64,000 nucleotides of DNA from Rhyacophila brunnea (GCA_022495005.1 JAGYXB010000101.1:186001-250000), one strand, 5' to 3'. Shown: positions 9,960-22,619, counted from the stretch's first letter. The notes: a model not told the origin generated them from the sequence alone. Made by a program: numbers and translations.

Positions 9960-11270
9960 GATATAATAATTAATTATATTTTCTCAAAGTTCATTGTTCC
10001 GCAAGTCTGCTTGCGATTTTTTTTAAATAATAATTATTATATATAGGTAGGTACTTAATACCTTCATACGTAAAAAACAGGACAATGTAGCCAAACTAAG
10101 CGCAACCGCACAAAAAGGTTGTGAATCACTTTTTAGACACTGATAGTCAGCGTTGCCAATTTTCTGCCAGATCTATATTGCATTTTTAATATGCCTACAT
10201 CTAACTTTCAAAATACGCGTCTGGCGTATGGCGTTAAATCTAGCGTTTTTGACATCCACCAACCGCTTAAAGTTTCTCACAAAATGCTAGATATTTACAC
10301 CAATTTGCTTGAAAATCAACATTTTTGCTTCTTGTATTGATAATAAAATTGTAGGGTACCGGTACCCTATGACGGCCAATGATGTATGGCCTACCTACCC
10401 GATAAATTAAACGTAACATACAAAAGCGATAACCAAATTCCGTGTGTGACTATTTTTTGTTTATATGACTTTGTTCTCACAAAACAATGATCAAAATTTA
10501 GACTTATTTTTTTGAATATGCACTATTTTCTAGACACTTTGGTACAAGTCGGTTTACTTTTAATTAATTTTTAATGTTTTTCATTTTGTAATTTGGTTAA
10601 TTTTTAATGTTTTAATGGTAAAAATATATATCGAAGTTTAAAAAATATTGTCTATGGACCTTTCTGTACCAAAAATATTTTTTCTCATGTTGGTATGAAC
10701 TATGAAGGCAGTCATGATTGTTTTGTGCATTTTACTTTTTCAGCCAGTTGTTTTTTACCGCATTTATTTATCGCCGGATATACACATAGGTACATCACAT
10801 TAATTCAAAAAATAATATATAGATAAATAATTGTGACTTGCGAGTAGGTACTTTAGCGGTTGTCTATTGTCCACTGATTTTCTACGCGAGATTTTTTATA
10901 CTTAAATAGGTAGGTACCTACGTTCGTCTGTGATTTTTATAAAGTACGTAATAATGACGGCGAAACGAATCGAGGGCTTTGAACCTGCACCTAATTAAAA
11001 GCAGCGGTATAATATTAAATTACTAATAGTCAATTCGCAGTTTAATTGAACCTGACTAGTAGGAGTTATTAGATAAATACCTTCCCTAATTCACTGGTCA
11101 CTGCGCGTAAAATTTAACTAAGTTTACATCACGTTGCGCACACTAGATTGCGCAAAAGTCCTACAGTGCGGTACGGGTGAGTGGTCATGGGGCCCATATA
11201 TTCCTGTAAATATAAATTCCACAAACTTTACGTAGCTACTGATTTATTAAACGGTTTAAAGATCGAGCGT
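9960..11270. other. AT-rich stretch without recognised gene
   Basis: Contains the 18-bp perfect palindrome TAGGGTACCGGTACCCTA at 10352-10369 and TAGGTACCTAC-type words. No coding exon or transposon ends recognised. Confidence 0.4.
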
Positions 11271-11280
11271 GATAATTAAT

Positions 11281-11370
11281 GATAATGTATTTTATTGTTT
11301 TTTTTTTGTAGTACTAATTCCACTTTTAATTAATAAATTAGGACCGGTTTCGTCCGCCCCAAAAATGGTA
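11281..11370 (-). repeat. Retroelement 3'-end-like repeat, copy 1
   Basis: On the minus strand it reads GGCGGACGAAACCGGTCCTA, then AAAAGTGGAATTAGTACTAC and a run of A. Copies with the same words are at 20643-20735 and 22778-22860 on the plus strand. The A-rich end suggests a retroposed 3' tail. Confidence 0.6.
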
Positions 11371-11687
11371 ATGAATCTTCATCGTTTGGAAATCATTTAT
11401 GTTTAAATAATCACTTGTTTAATATCATTAAAATCCTGCATTTGAATGAGAAATCTATAAAATTGGATAAACAGGAAATCCTAGAAATTAATAGGTAAGT
11501 ATACATTTTTGCCCAATTCTAATTTGTTAAATGATCAATTATACTTTGTGTCTTCTCCTTTTTTATAGGTACCCTATTTAATATTTGGGATTGTTATAAC
11601 ATAACTTTATAATATTGAGCATTATTTATTATTTTAATTTTGACTCATATTTTGGTTGTAATTGTTTTTTTGTATTCGATCTTACTT

Positions 11688-11715
11688 CAATTCGGGGGTC
11701 TAGGATCATAAGGCG
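11688..11715. repeat. 28-bp word, inverted at 20309-20337
   Basis: CAATTCGGGGGTCTAGGATC plus ATAAGGCG recurs inverted near 20.3 kb with one extra G. Both lie a few hundred bp inside the inverted pair 11281-11370 and 20643-20735. Intervening sequence between the pairs does not match well. Confidence 0.6.
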
Positions 11716-11849
11716 TATGGGTTTATTCGCAAGAATCAAATTTGACGTAAGCGCCATGAAAAATAACAATGCTCGAAGCGTAAAAAAACAAAAATCGCTT
11801 CGCTCGGCTTCTCGCGTAGTAGATACGAAATCAGAGGTTTTAAAAGTGT

Positions 11850-14800
11850 TGAATTAATAATATTTTTTTCCTAACAAATTTTATAAACATTTTTGTAGTC
11901 GGTAGAATAAATTATAAGAATAAAAATAGTAGACCTCTAAATAAGAACCTCATATTATTGATATGCTGAATAAGTGACACCTTTTCTTGAACCTATCATA
12001 ACAAATTCAGTGCAAATATTTTTCAAAAAAAAATCTAATACTAAAAAACACGAAAGTGTAAACAAATATAATTTTATTCATTTTCATAAGCTAACATTAC
12101 AAATTATAAGTTTAAAACATTCACAAGATGGCATGAAAGATTTCTGTTATTATTGCGTTTTTATTAAATTATAAAAAAATGACTCATAAAAGAAAGCAAT
12201 TCAATGAATATTTGTCGAGGAACGTTTTTTTTAAATTTAGTACACAACAATTATGATTTAAGAAACAATTATTATAATAGCATGTATTTGACGGCAGTAC
12301 GTTTTGGTCGCCGCGGAGGATTTCGGAACATTAGTGTATAGAAAATTAATAATTGGTTCCTTAATTAGTGTATTGGTTTAACGGTATGCAATGTATTAGA
12401 ATAACTATTATAAATTGTTTTTTTATAATTTTATTTTCTTTTCTATTGATAGCTATTAATTGATAATTGATATTATTATATTGATAGATATTAATTGTTA
12501 ACTTGATAATTATTATATTGAGGGTTTCTTATATCCATCGACCGTGTTAGTTAGGATCAACGAGTTCAGGCAATACACAATTCATATAAATCTTGTCACT
12601 TGTGATGTGAAGAGTAATATTGTTTTTATTATTCAATAAATAGGTTCTTACCTCAATATATGTTTTACTTGAGTTAAATAATTGCTAATAAATGCCTAAG
12701 GTGATTCCATTCAATTCAACTCGGCATTAAATATATTAAATTCTAAAAGTTTTGTACTATTTCATTTGAGTCGTTTTATGCGATCCTGGTTTCGCCTTTC
12801 GACATCGTCAGGATGCGCACTCCTCAAATATACACTGACAACGAAAGCAGCTAATTCTCACTTAACAATAAATTAATACAATAAAGTAACGTAAAAACTT
12901 TATCACCTACCTATTAAGTCAAAGTGCACAATGAAAAATTTATCAAACAATTAATTATGAATAGTTGAATTGTGGCAGTATGAAAAAAAAATATTTTACC
13001 ACAAACCATCTGAAAAATACATACATCATAAAACATATACGTGATTTTGTGCCCCAAAACACTTATTTTATTATTATTTTGACGATTAGGAAAATTATGA
13101 CACATGTTTCAGTGGCCATTACTATGACAGCATTCGAAAACGTATTTTACTTTAAATTTTCTACAAATTTACTATTTGTGACATAAACCACTTAAGATCG
13201 ATAATAAATAGACCTTGAAAAATAATATTATTTTGTTTCTATTGATAATGCCAATAAACATACTCCTGTATACGTCCCTTTGAAAATAACAAAACATGGC
13301 GACCCAGGTACATAAAAACTGTATTAAGTACATGCAAAGTTTTTCAAATCGTTTAAAGCCCAACCAAGTAGGTATTTATCAAAATAATTAAAGTCCACCT
13401 ATATTTTATCTAAACTGCTCAAGTCCAAAATATTTTTTTTTATAAATGTTGCACCGAACGAATACCTTTAGGGCTTCTTTGTAGCCATCGTGGTTATAAG
13501 ATTCAATTATCTTACAATATCTCACATGCTGCAACCATTTGTATTACAAGATAATAAATAATATAATATAACTACATTTTTCTCAGTTTGACATTCACTG
13601 GTATTTTATGATGTTTGATTTGTCAACACAAATTATAACACCTGGTCTACGTCATGTGGTCTTGCCAATTTGATTGTTACTGCAATGCGAGTAAAGGTCA
13701 TTTTTCTATGAGTTAAAATACTGTTCGCGACGGATAAAATTTTGGAAAAAAAAGACGTCCTCACCCGTTGAAATTAAGAAGCCTACTAAGGTTAGAAATG
13801 AGAAATTAGAAAAACTATATGGATTAATCGATCAAATGGTCTCTTTTTGTTAATTTTGCAAAATAATTATATATCTAAATTGTCTGAAAATAGGATAAAT
13901 ACATGAAAACGTACGACGTGTTTTGGTAATATAGCGTCACTAATTGTACCGAATTTATAGGGTTTTATTTATTTTTTCATTGTTAATTATTATTTATAGT
14001 ATTACGGAAATGTTATATTATAATAAAAAAATATTTTTATTGTGCAGTATATATTATTTTGTGAGAAAAAATCATTCAAAATTGGCTGATGTATACTCAA
14101 ACTAAAATGGCTTTAAAATCTTTATTTTTCTGAAATTAAAAAAAGTACGTGAGTTAATCAATGAAATGTATTGTTTTACCCATTTCTTTCATACAATATA
14201 TACCTGCAAAACTATTATTAAGTTCAAAAATTCACTGTGGCGTGACAGTCGTTTTGGCCAATTTCGAAAACAGGACCGACTATTTGTCATTTATTTTAAA
14301 AAGTAAAGCGAATCAGAAAATTTTAATGACACAAAAAGTGTTTAATATTATTTATTATTTTAAATAAATAAAGTGTTTATTATGTGTCAATTCGTGTTAA
14401 ACGTCCTTGCCATTTCCACGATTCTGAGAAGACAGGAAAAAACGGGTCCAATGGCCATAAGGGCGAAACTACAAAAACACTGTACTGAGATAAATGGGAA
14501 AATAGGGTAAAATAGTTTTTATTGTTAAAAAAAAACAATTTCACACTGTAAAAATACAAAAAAAAAAAAAGCTATTGTAACATATTCATAAGAGTAATGT
14601 AGAGAGCATCAATATCGTCATTTTAGACATTATTTAGATGGGAAAAAAATAAAATATAATTAATGGGAGACATTCGCCCTTTTGTCTCTCAAAATATTTT
14701 CAAATAAGGTTACTGGTAAATATTTGTTCATAATACAAAACATAGGCGAAATATCTTTCATCAAATTCTATTCCTAAATCTAACTATATACATAATTTTG

Positions 14801-14880
14801 TTATGCATCTCTTCATCCATGTTTTCCTAATTATTTTCAAGATTTGACAACTTTAAAGAATTGTAAAAATAATGATATTG
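11850..14880. other. 3-kb AT-rich stretch, no gene recognised
   Basis: Contains a minus-strand motif at 12789-12812 (CTGACGA, a short GNRA-capped stem, GAAAC) typical of some retroelement 3' regions, and near 14460 the words CATAAGGGCGAAACTACAAAAA shared with 20.3 kb. Otherwise only short frames full of K, N, I and F. Confidence 0.4.
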
Positions 14881-14884
14881 TTCC

Positions 14885-15515
14885 TGAATAATGCCCATTG
14901 ATATCTTTTTCGCAGTGAGGGAAAGTGCTGCGTTATATTTAGGCTGGAGTCGAAAAGATGAATGGTTAAGTATTCTGGTTTCTCTTCGCATGACTTGGAG
15001 CATTTTGAATGGCTCGTCAAATCCATATTTTCTCCATCTGTATCAATCTTCTTATTTTTATTCTTTTTTATTTTATTCTATATTTCTTATATGCATTTTT
15101 GTAATTCAGAAAAATCAAGAAAATCTTGTTGATCCATCTCAGTTAGATTGTATTTTTTGTGTGCCATCTGAACAGCAGAGTACCATGCGGATGGATGGTA
15201 TTTATATCCAAATGCTTTAGTTTTCGATTCTCACATGAACGGAATCTCATTTCATTTGCGAGTGCCCGGATTCAAAGAACATTTGATTAACTATCGGAAT
15301 TTTTGGGAAGGACTATGTTTTATAATGAACATCTAGTGGCACCATCCGGTCTTTGTTTTTCAATATCGCCTAAAGACCAATATGAATTTAACATTGTCTG
15401 CCGTACTGTTTCGGTAAAATTCTCATTACACTTTCTGGGACATTTAGAACAGTCTTTGGGCTTTAAATAACTTCCTTCAATTTGCTTACCTGTAACTGAA
15501 ACATATGACATTCCG
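14885..15515 (-). pseudogene. Decayed transposon-derived protein gene
   Basis: The minus strand carries, in the order usual for a widespread insect transposon-derived family, CSKCPRKCNENFTETVRQ with NSYWSLGDIEKQR (15511-15360), then FFESGHSQMK-stop-DSVHVRIE (near 15270), then WYSAVQMAHKKYN and, in a shifted frame, WRKYGFDEPFKM with KYNAALSLTAKKIS (to about 14890). Several stops and at least one frameshift make it non-functional. The family assignment rests on remembered motifs (Cys pair plus HxQMExDSxHxxIE) and needs a profile search. Plus-strand frames here are shadows. Confidence 0.6.
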
Positions 15516-15644
15516 TTTTGTCTATTAGTTATATGTTTATTTCTTTTGCACTTTTACGGCTTAACAATACGTATTCGTTTACTATTTAACTCATCAAAAA
15601 CACAATCTTATTTCTGAATTGAACATTATCAGACATCACCGAAA

Positions 15645-15745
15645 TCCAGCGCTCGGAATGGACAGGAACGCACCGGAGCGCCGTTGTGGTTCGTGGAATT
15701 CCAAAATATCCGGCTCGTGGATTCATTTAAAATTGCGTTGCGGTT
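15645..15745. mobile_element. Fragment of CAGGGCTCGAAATGG MITE family
   Basis: CAGCGCTCGGAATGGACAGG and CACCGGAGCGCCGTT match the left half of the MITEs at 54954 and 55336. The right end is missing. A short right-end fragment (GTTCGTGAAATTTTCCATTTCGAGCACTG) lies at 18975-19003. Confidence 0.55.
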
Positions 15746-15799
15746 CGTTAGATTGAGATAATTATATATGAATGTATCTTTTAAAGTTTTTCTCAAAAT

Positions 15800-16490
15800 T
15801 AAAAATTAACGAAGTTATGTTATGCCGGGCGTGCAAGGGTTAAAAATAAAAATTATGACATCCCTAAATTTTTTTCAACCTTCTTATTTTGTGTCGATAT
15901 GTCCATGCCTAAATGCATTGTCTAAATAACAAGAAACAACCAGCTGCAAGCGTAAATTACTTTATTACCCAAAAAAATGTGCCTTGCTGACACTATTTGA
16001 AAACTCTTAAAAAATAAAGTATACATTGTTTAATAATTTCTAAAGGATGAAACATTTCAAATCTCAATACAATCTTGCCTTTGACTTACGCATTGTTAAT
16101 TTACTTACCTACTAATTTATTATATTATTTTATTCGGAGTGACAAAAATTATTACTTCGCCATTTATTTTCGGGTGAATGAATTGTGTTTTCGATGGTTA
16201 AATTAGTACAAAAAAGTTTGATAATTTGACTCGTGCAATCCGCTATAATATTCCTATTAGTTGCCTTTTAAAATATTTTGTATTATTTAAGATATAAATA
16301 CGTTTCTAAACAAAATTGTTTATATTATTAGTTTGGTGTTTTTTTGCTACATTCTAGTAAGTTTTGTGTTTTAATTTTAACTGTGTGTTTAACTTGATTT
16401 TTTAATAAAAAATTGTTCTAAAAGTTGGTCAAAAATGTCATCAGGCGAAACGTGTTAACCGAAACTATTGAAAAATATTTTGTCGCAGGT
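15800..16490. other. AT-rich stretch
   Basis: Only CATCAGGCGAAACGTGTTAA near 16440, a word resembling retroelement tails, stands out. No gene recognised. Confidence 0.3.
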
Positions 16491-16496
16491 AACGTA

Positions 16497-17315
16497 ACGC
16501 TGGCCACATACCTACACAATTTGATCATTTAAAAAATGATATTGAGTGGTTATTTATAAAAATAATGAAGGTATAATAAAGTAGTAGGTAATTCGTGTAA
16601 ATCTGCTAAAACCACATTACATTACATTAGGAATTCACTCCAATAACCATTGAAGTGGCAACAGATGGTATTCATCTCAACAATTAACTTTTCTTAAAAA
16701 AAGCTTATGACGTGTCGTAAACCCCTCTTTTTACGATGTTTACATTTGTTTTGTAATTTACATTATTGTTGAATTGCGACTATAGTACAATAAATCTTGT
16801 GATATAACTACTACATTCATTCATTTATTTGCCATAGGTCATGATGAGTACCTGTGGATGAATACTTTCCTTATAATAGGCTTTATAATATAATATTTTA
16901 AAAAGTCTATTATGTTAAATTCGCTTTTTCTTCGTAACACTAAGTGGATAATCACCCTTACAATTATCGTTTTTAATAAGTACTTTCCTGTGGGATACAA
17001 ATTCGCCATTTTTACATACTTAATTATATTATTACATATATACCTATATACTATTGTCGCTGGTATCCAAACTGATTTAAGATAATTCTGGCCACACGCA
17101 CAATTTGATAATTTTGTGGATATTTATAAAAATAATGAAGGCTTAATTACGTAGTAGGTACTTCGTGTAAATCTGCTAAAACATTAGGAATTCTTTCCGG
17201 TGGACAATACAGTGGCAACATCTGTTCTGTGATTCAATAATTATTATCATCTCAACAACTTGACTTGTGTTAAAAAATATTTATGATAAGTCGTAAACCC
17301 CAATTTTCACAATGA
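16497..17315 (+). repeat. Two diverged direct repeats of about 230 bp
   Basis: 16497-16740 and 17088-17315 share in order CTGGCCACA, TTTATAAAAATAATGAAGG, GTGTAAATCTGCTAAAAC, CAGTGGCAACA-like, CATCTCAACAA and GTCGTAAACCCC. They are separated by about 350 bp of unrelated sequence. An old segmental duplication or two copies of one dispersed repeat. Confidence 0.7.
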
Positions 17316-17319
17316 ATAA

Positions 17320-18960
17320 TGAATGATTTTTTCTACAAAAATGTGTTTGGGCCATTGATGGTTTGGGCAGAAAATATTGAATAGCCTTCTGCAGAGTTTA
17401 TTTATTTGGGACGTTCCTATTGTATTACAATTATAATTACATGCATTGTAGCTTGTGACTTTAAAAATAATAGAAATAATACATAGGTAGTGTGGAGAGA
17501 ACTTTTACTTAATTTTTGTTTGTAAATTTGTTTAAAAAAAATATAGGAATATCCTTTAATAAAAATGTACGACTATCATAATATCTGTATTGTATGTAGG
17601 TACCTATTATCATTTCCATGGCAATAATAACGTGAGTAGGGAAGGACAAACAATATAGATTGAATCGTTTAGAATAAGTAGGTACTAACAAATTAGGTAC
17701 CTATGTGTCCAGTGCGGACATCTAATTATCTTAGGTGGTGTTAGTCATAGATTATTAAATAAATACGGTGGTAGATGTATATTACAATAATTGTAACCAA
17801 AGCATCACCATTGTAACATAACATGCATACAATACAATATTAGTCCTTATAATGTTGAATATAGTAGGTACTAATTAATGACAATTTTATATTATTCTAT
17901 AAGAATCGCGCTTAGCAACCTGAGTTTCACCTTCCGTCATGTTTTATCTTATATAAATGAAAATGACACACCATTGGTAATTTAATTACAAATAATGCTA
18001 TGTTTACGTTGTTTGGATGACTTGAAACTTTTATTAGATGTAGGTACGGCCTTATGCCCCTTATAGTGGAGAAGGTTCAAAATAAATCTTTGAGAATCCT
18101 TTAAAGCTGTGTGGATAGTGGATACTATCCATGGTTTTATCCGATTGATTTCTCAAGACGTATGCTTACATACTGTATTCTGAAAGTTAAAAAGAGAGCT
18201 AGGTATTTAGGCTACGTACTTTTTCCAACTTATATCTACCCAGTACAAATGAGAACTCTGCCATTATTGGTACTTAGTATTGATTTTATTATATATTATT
18301 TTATAACTTTCTTGATAATCTAAGTTGTTTGTTCTGCCAAGGTGCAATAATTGCTAATGATAATTGGGCAGGAAATAACTATGTTCAACCAAATCGCTTC
18401 GGATAATCGTATATTCCACCTGCGTGAGAACGAGTTTATGTGAACGCTATTTTATAAATTCTTGGTATAGGTAGGCACTTACTGTTTTTTCTAATACTAT
18501 TTCTTTATTTTTTAAACACTATTTTAATACTATTTCTTGATGTTTGATATTCTGTGCTCGTATTTAAATGGAATTTGTAAAATTTTCTATAACTACGTAA
18601 ATATTTTTTAATTTGAATCTATAAGGTACTTATGTGGATATGTTGTTTGTTATGACTAATTAATTACAAACTTATCTATCCCAAATGAGACAGTAAGTTA
18701 TAATCAGTGACGAGTGGTGGTAGAGGTATCATGCACTGGTTATAGTGGTAGATAAAGTAAAAATAAAGAATAATACAATTTTTGACGGTATACTTTGTTA
18801 AAACAAGATTATTTCGCCTGCGGCGCTGACAATCCTTACCAACCTGCCCAATATAGATCCACGTAAGAAGTTTAAAGTTTATTGTTGCATTTTTATATCA
18901 AAAGTACGTACGTACGTAAAGAAAGGATTAGCATAAGTACTTAGTTTCGGAAAATTATAC
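17320..18960. other. AT-rich stretch, nothing recognised
   Basis: Short frames only (the longest about 70 codons near 18.1 kb, hydrophobic, with no family resemblance). No transposon termini noticed. Confidence 0.35.
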
Positions 18961-18969
18961 AGCGTTCCT

Positions 18970-19640
18970 GTTCGTGAAATTTTCCATTTCGAGCACTGCC
19001 GAAATCATTTCTTATTGTAATTTCTTCTGGGCATCCATTACATTTTTCAAAAAACCGGTTGAGCTATTCAAACACGTAGTAATTCCTGAGATGCTGTAAA
19101 TGAGTTTGTTCTACAGGAAATCGATGAATTAACTCACTTTTATCTGTTTTCATAATATAATATTATGAAGTATATACCATGGTTAAATTCAGCATATAAT
19201 GGTGGTCCATGCGTAGGTTCTAATATATTTTCTACTGACAATAATAATTGTTCCGAATGTCCTGGTAATGGCTCAAATACAATCACTTCAAAAAATCCTA
19301 TTTCACTATTCAACCACGAAGTAAATTCGGGGATGATGTGCACGTCTAAGAAAAGAAATAGTATTTTTAATACAAAAGACAGATATTTCGAGTCCGGTTT
19401 TCTAAAAAAAATATAAAATATTAATTACATAATACATAATAGAGTTCAATTCTGTCTTTTATGATGAGTGAATATTCTGCATTATTTTCCATTAGTCATT
19501 TTGCTGGCCATCCTGGTAACGTATCAGGGAGAAACTCTCGAAAATATTATCTTGAGCTCTGCAACCACGAAGTAACTCATGTCTGAGAAAAAAATCGTAT
19601 TTTTAATACAATCAGCTAGTAGATAAAGCCATATCTGAAC
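18970..19640. repeat. Three tandem units of about 270 bp, diverged
   Basis: Units near 18.98-19.14, 19.17-19.42 and 19.44-19.64 kb share, on the plus strand, a TTTTCC/TTTTCT start, CATCCTGGTAA-like words and CAACCACGAAGTAA-like words. In one plus frame all three encode FSxS and LFxH-V-like residues; the middle unit is an 83-codon ORF at 19165-19416. On the minus strand the middle unit is also open, with splice-like ends. I do not recognise a family; it may be decaying exons. Confidence 0.55.
19178..19345 (-). CDS. Candidate exon, unknown protein (low confidence)
   Basis: The 168-bp segment is bounded by TTTTCTTAG and CATG|GTATAT and is open only in phase 1, giving 56 codons from DVHIIPEFTSW to AEFNHG. 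A phase-1 leader ATGTTTTGGAGAG|GTAATG at 19944-19956 and a following phase-1 segment (GITTCLNSSTGF, stopping near 19.02 kb) could be joined to it. The opposite strand is open too, so this may be chance. No homologue is recognised. Confidence 0.2.
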
Positions 19641-19956
19641 AAATGAACAATTCATTATAATATTTCAAGTTATTCTCCTTGAAATTATAATCATTAGTCG
19701 GTGTATTATCTGGTACATGATTTGAGTTCAAAACATTCAGTTTTTCGTCTTCCAATTCTGTATTTCGATCTGCAAAACATGATTTATAATGATGCTGTAA
19801 GTATATTAATATTTAATCAGATTACATTTAAAAACAATTTGACCGGTTAGGAGTCGAAATAACATAACTTAAATATACATAAGTAATTACTTACTTCGCA
19901 TGCTTGTACGTTGGTTCTGTTTAAAGATATCCACAATCATTACCTCTCCAAAACAT
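19612..19956 (-). CDS. Candidate two-exon small ORF, 56 codons (low confidence)
   Basis: ATG at 19954-19956 with donor AGAG|GTAATG (exon 19944-19956) and acceptor TTTTGCAG before 19769 (exon 19769-19612) splice in phase 1 into a 56-residue acidic, Asn-rich frame ending in TGA. It overlaps the tandem-unit region. No known family; it may be chance. Confidence 0.15.
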
Positions 19957-20642
19957 TGTTGATATGCAAATATGAACCGATAACAAGTGTTTACTTAAGT
20001 CAAATTGACAACTTACGCCAAACTAAAAATTACGAAACTTCCATAAACTAAACTTTATGTCAGTGACATAAAGGCGAAACGCCGCTTACGACGAAGTGGC
20101 TTTGATTAATCGGCATTAATGTCAGAGTCACACAGGTGTAAGAGGACATTCACCCATATGACATTAAAATTCCATGTGGATTTGTAGATACGCCAAGTAA
20201 TATCTGGCAAACCGCTATACGTACGAGTTTCATCTTTTTACATATGATAGAACTGCGTTCTAGCAAGACAATGCAATATTTAACTCAAAACAGCCATTTT
20301 TGTAGTTTCGCCCTTATGATCCTAGACCCCCGAATTGATAATATTGTTTATTTTATTATTTTTATATATTTTTTATTGTAAATTTTGACTAATCATAAAT
20401 ATTTGTTGATATTAATGTCATTGTAAGTGTTGATTGTTTCATATTTTGTGTTATGTTAATATTTTAAAATAATTTGTTTAGTGTCTCTGATGTAGGTAGT
20501 ATGAAATATTAATGTCCAACTTTGTTATTGGGAAGGTATTATTGGACGGGTAATTTATGTACCTATTGTTATATTACTTCTGTCGCTTTGTATTTTGTTT
20601 GATAAATATTGTTTAATATAAAAAAAAATTATTCAGTTGAAA

Positions 20643-20735
20643 ATGTCCCTCTGAGGCGGACGAAACTGGTCCTAATTTATTTATTAAAAGTGGAATAAGT
20701 AGGTACTACAAAAAAATGCGTTTTATTAAATTAAA
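20643..20735 (+). repeat. Retroelement 3'-end-like repeat, copy 2
   Basis: CTCTGAGGCGGACGAAACTG, then TCCTAATTTATT, AAAAGTGGAATAAG, a run of A, then TGCGTTTTATTAAATTA. Same family as 11281-11370 (inverted) and 22778-22860. Confidence 0.6.
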
Positions 20736-21186
20736 ATAACAACACAATGCAGTTCCACCATGAATTGACAGTTAACAAAAAAAAAAGGAAAAAAAAAGAT
20801 AATTTATTTATAAAAAAAGAGAACATCAAATACTTGATAGTAAAAAAAATTGACAAATACGTTATGCATGTTGATACTATGATTGTAGCATTGTATACAC
20901 ATAACTACTTCGTAGTAATTATCGCAAACGTGAGAAAAATTCAAGCACAATGACTTTCTTTAATAAATAATTGATTAAGTCATTGAATTGAGGTTAATTT
21001 TATTCGATACATCAAGTCTTGCAAATTACAATTAATACCTACTCAATTGTCAATAACCTCATGCGTCATGCATTTGTGCATTTTTTTTTCACGTAATTAA
21101 AAAAAAATAATAAGCCATCACAATAATTTGGGCAGCTACTGAATGGAAGGGGAAGGCGAAAACATTCCTTGACATAGTATAGGTAT

Positions 21187-22150
21187 CAGTTGCGAAGGGT
21201 GGAGGTAGGCTGTGAAGATCCGACATAAATAGTGCACACTAAAATTTTTGAGTCATAAATATTAGAGGCTTTTCTATAATCTAAGATTAGAGGCCATCCA
21301 TGGACTGAAACCGTATTCGGTTTAGATCCGTGTGCCATACTAAACTTATGATTTTTGTTCATGAAAATATATTTTTACTAAATTTGTAAGTGTAAGAGTA
21401 TGGTATAAAACGGATACGATCAGATGTTTATAATATACTTTGTGGAAATATATTTCCATGACCAGAAAAGATAAGCTTAAAAAACCGCATACGGTTTCAG
21501 TCCATGGATGACCTATTAGTTTTCATTGAACTCTACAATGTGTAGAACTGTAGATAGTATTTGTTAGTTATTAAAATTCGATTAAGCCCTGCATAATAGT
21601 AGATAATACCTAGTAAAAAATATTCGTTTATACATAAAATATCTAAATTTATATTAAATTATAAATCAATTTCATACATAAGTAATTTTTTTATGGATAA
21701 GGATAAGGGGTTGGTTGGACTGAATTTAAAAAAAAACTAACCAATACCATCTGTAATATCGACTGTGTTTAGGCAAAAGGAGTTAATCCTCACAAAACAA
21801 ATTTTAGGTACAGGAGGCACAAAAAACGTTTTTGAATGATTTTGTTTCAATGCTAAAATATAAAATATGCACATACATTAAGTGTACGGTGATTAATGAA
21901 TTGGTGCTTTATTTTTTTTTAAGTTATTAACGAAAAACCATTAAAATTGATTGAAAAAGATCGGATCGCCCATAGCACATAATATAAACTGTTATGGTTT
22001 GGTTGCGCAGGGTTTAATTAAATTAAATTAACCAGCATCATCTGCAAATTGTATTCTTAGTTAAATAAAAACAAATAAATATGACTGACAAAGTGTATTC
22101 TATACTATTTCTGTCGTATCTTAACAGCCTACCTCCACCCCTCGCCACTG
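21187..22150. mobile_element. hAT-like element, CAGTGGCG family type A, copy 2
   Basis: Termini CAGTTGCGAAGGGTGGAGG and its complement CCTCCACCCCTCGCCACTG match the element at 2053-2634. It is longer because of a nested insertion at 21291-21514. No matching TSD seen, so one flank may have been lost. Confidence 0.8.
21291..21514. mobile_element. Nested MITE, AGGCCATCCATGG ends
   Basis: AGGCCATCCATGGACTGAAA and the complement of TTTCAGTCCATGGATGACCT are inverted ends. ATTAG lies on each side (21286-21290, 21515-21519) and again at 21261, so the insertion site is slightly rearranged. Confidence 0.7.
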
Positions 22151-22619
22151 ATATTGATTACTATTTACTACCCCAGTCATTATTGCCAGATTATTCTGAG
22201 TATGTGTTTATAGACAGAAATAGCGACACATTACGGGTCTTGCATAATTTTTAATTCCGCTACTGGTTGGGAAAAACATAGATAAGTATATTATTTATAG
22301 TGATGGGAAAATAGATTTTTTCCGAGAATTTTAAAACAATATTCAACATGGAATCCTCATTATTATGATTACATTTACATATAATTTATATGATATAAAG
22401 AAAAAACTGTGATAATAATAATTATTATAACTACATATATGGAATAATCTTTCAATAAACACTTAATAACATCGGTACGCGTTATCTTGTCTGCCTGTTA
22501 AATTATAAGAATTTGAATCACATTTTACATGATGGTTAATATTTTGTTTTATTTAAAAATATTTATATTCGCGAGAAAAAAAGGGTTTGTGATTCATGGT
22601 TGAATGCGGACAAATATTA

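Noticed and set aside
10352..10369. Perfect 18-bp palindrome TAGGGTACCGGTACCCTA as an operator-like site
   Set aside because: TAGGTACCTA-type palindromic words are common throughout this window, so it is probably background.
14891..15220. 109-codon plus-strand frame
   Set aside because: It is a shadow of the decayed transposon protein on the minus strand; the second half is low-complexity Phe/Tyr/Ser.
15649..19006. A 3.4-kb hAT element bounded by CAGCGCTCGGAATGG and CCATTTCGAGCACTG
   Set aside because: No TSD matches, and complete copies of this family are only about 237 bp; the two ends are more likely separate fragments.
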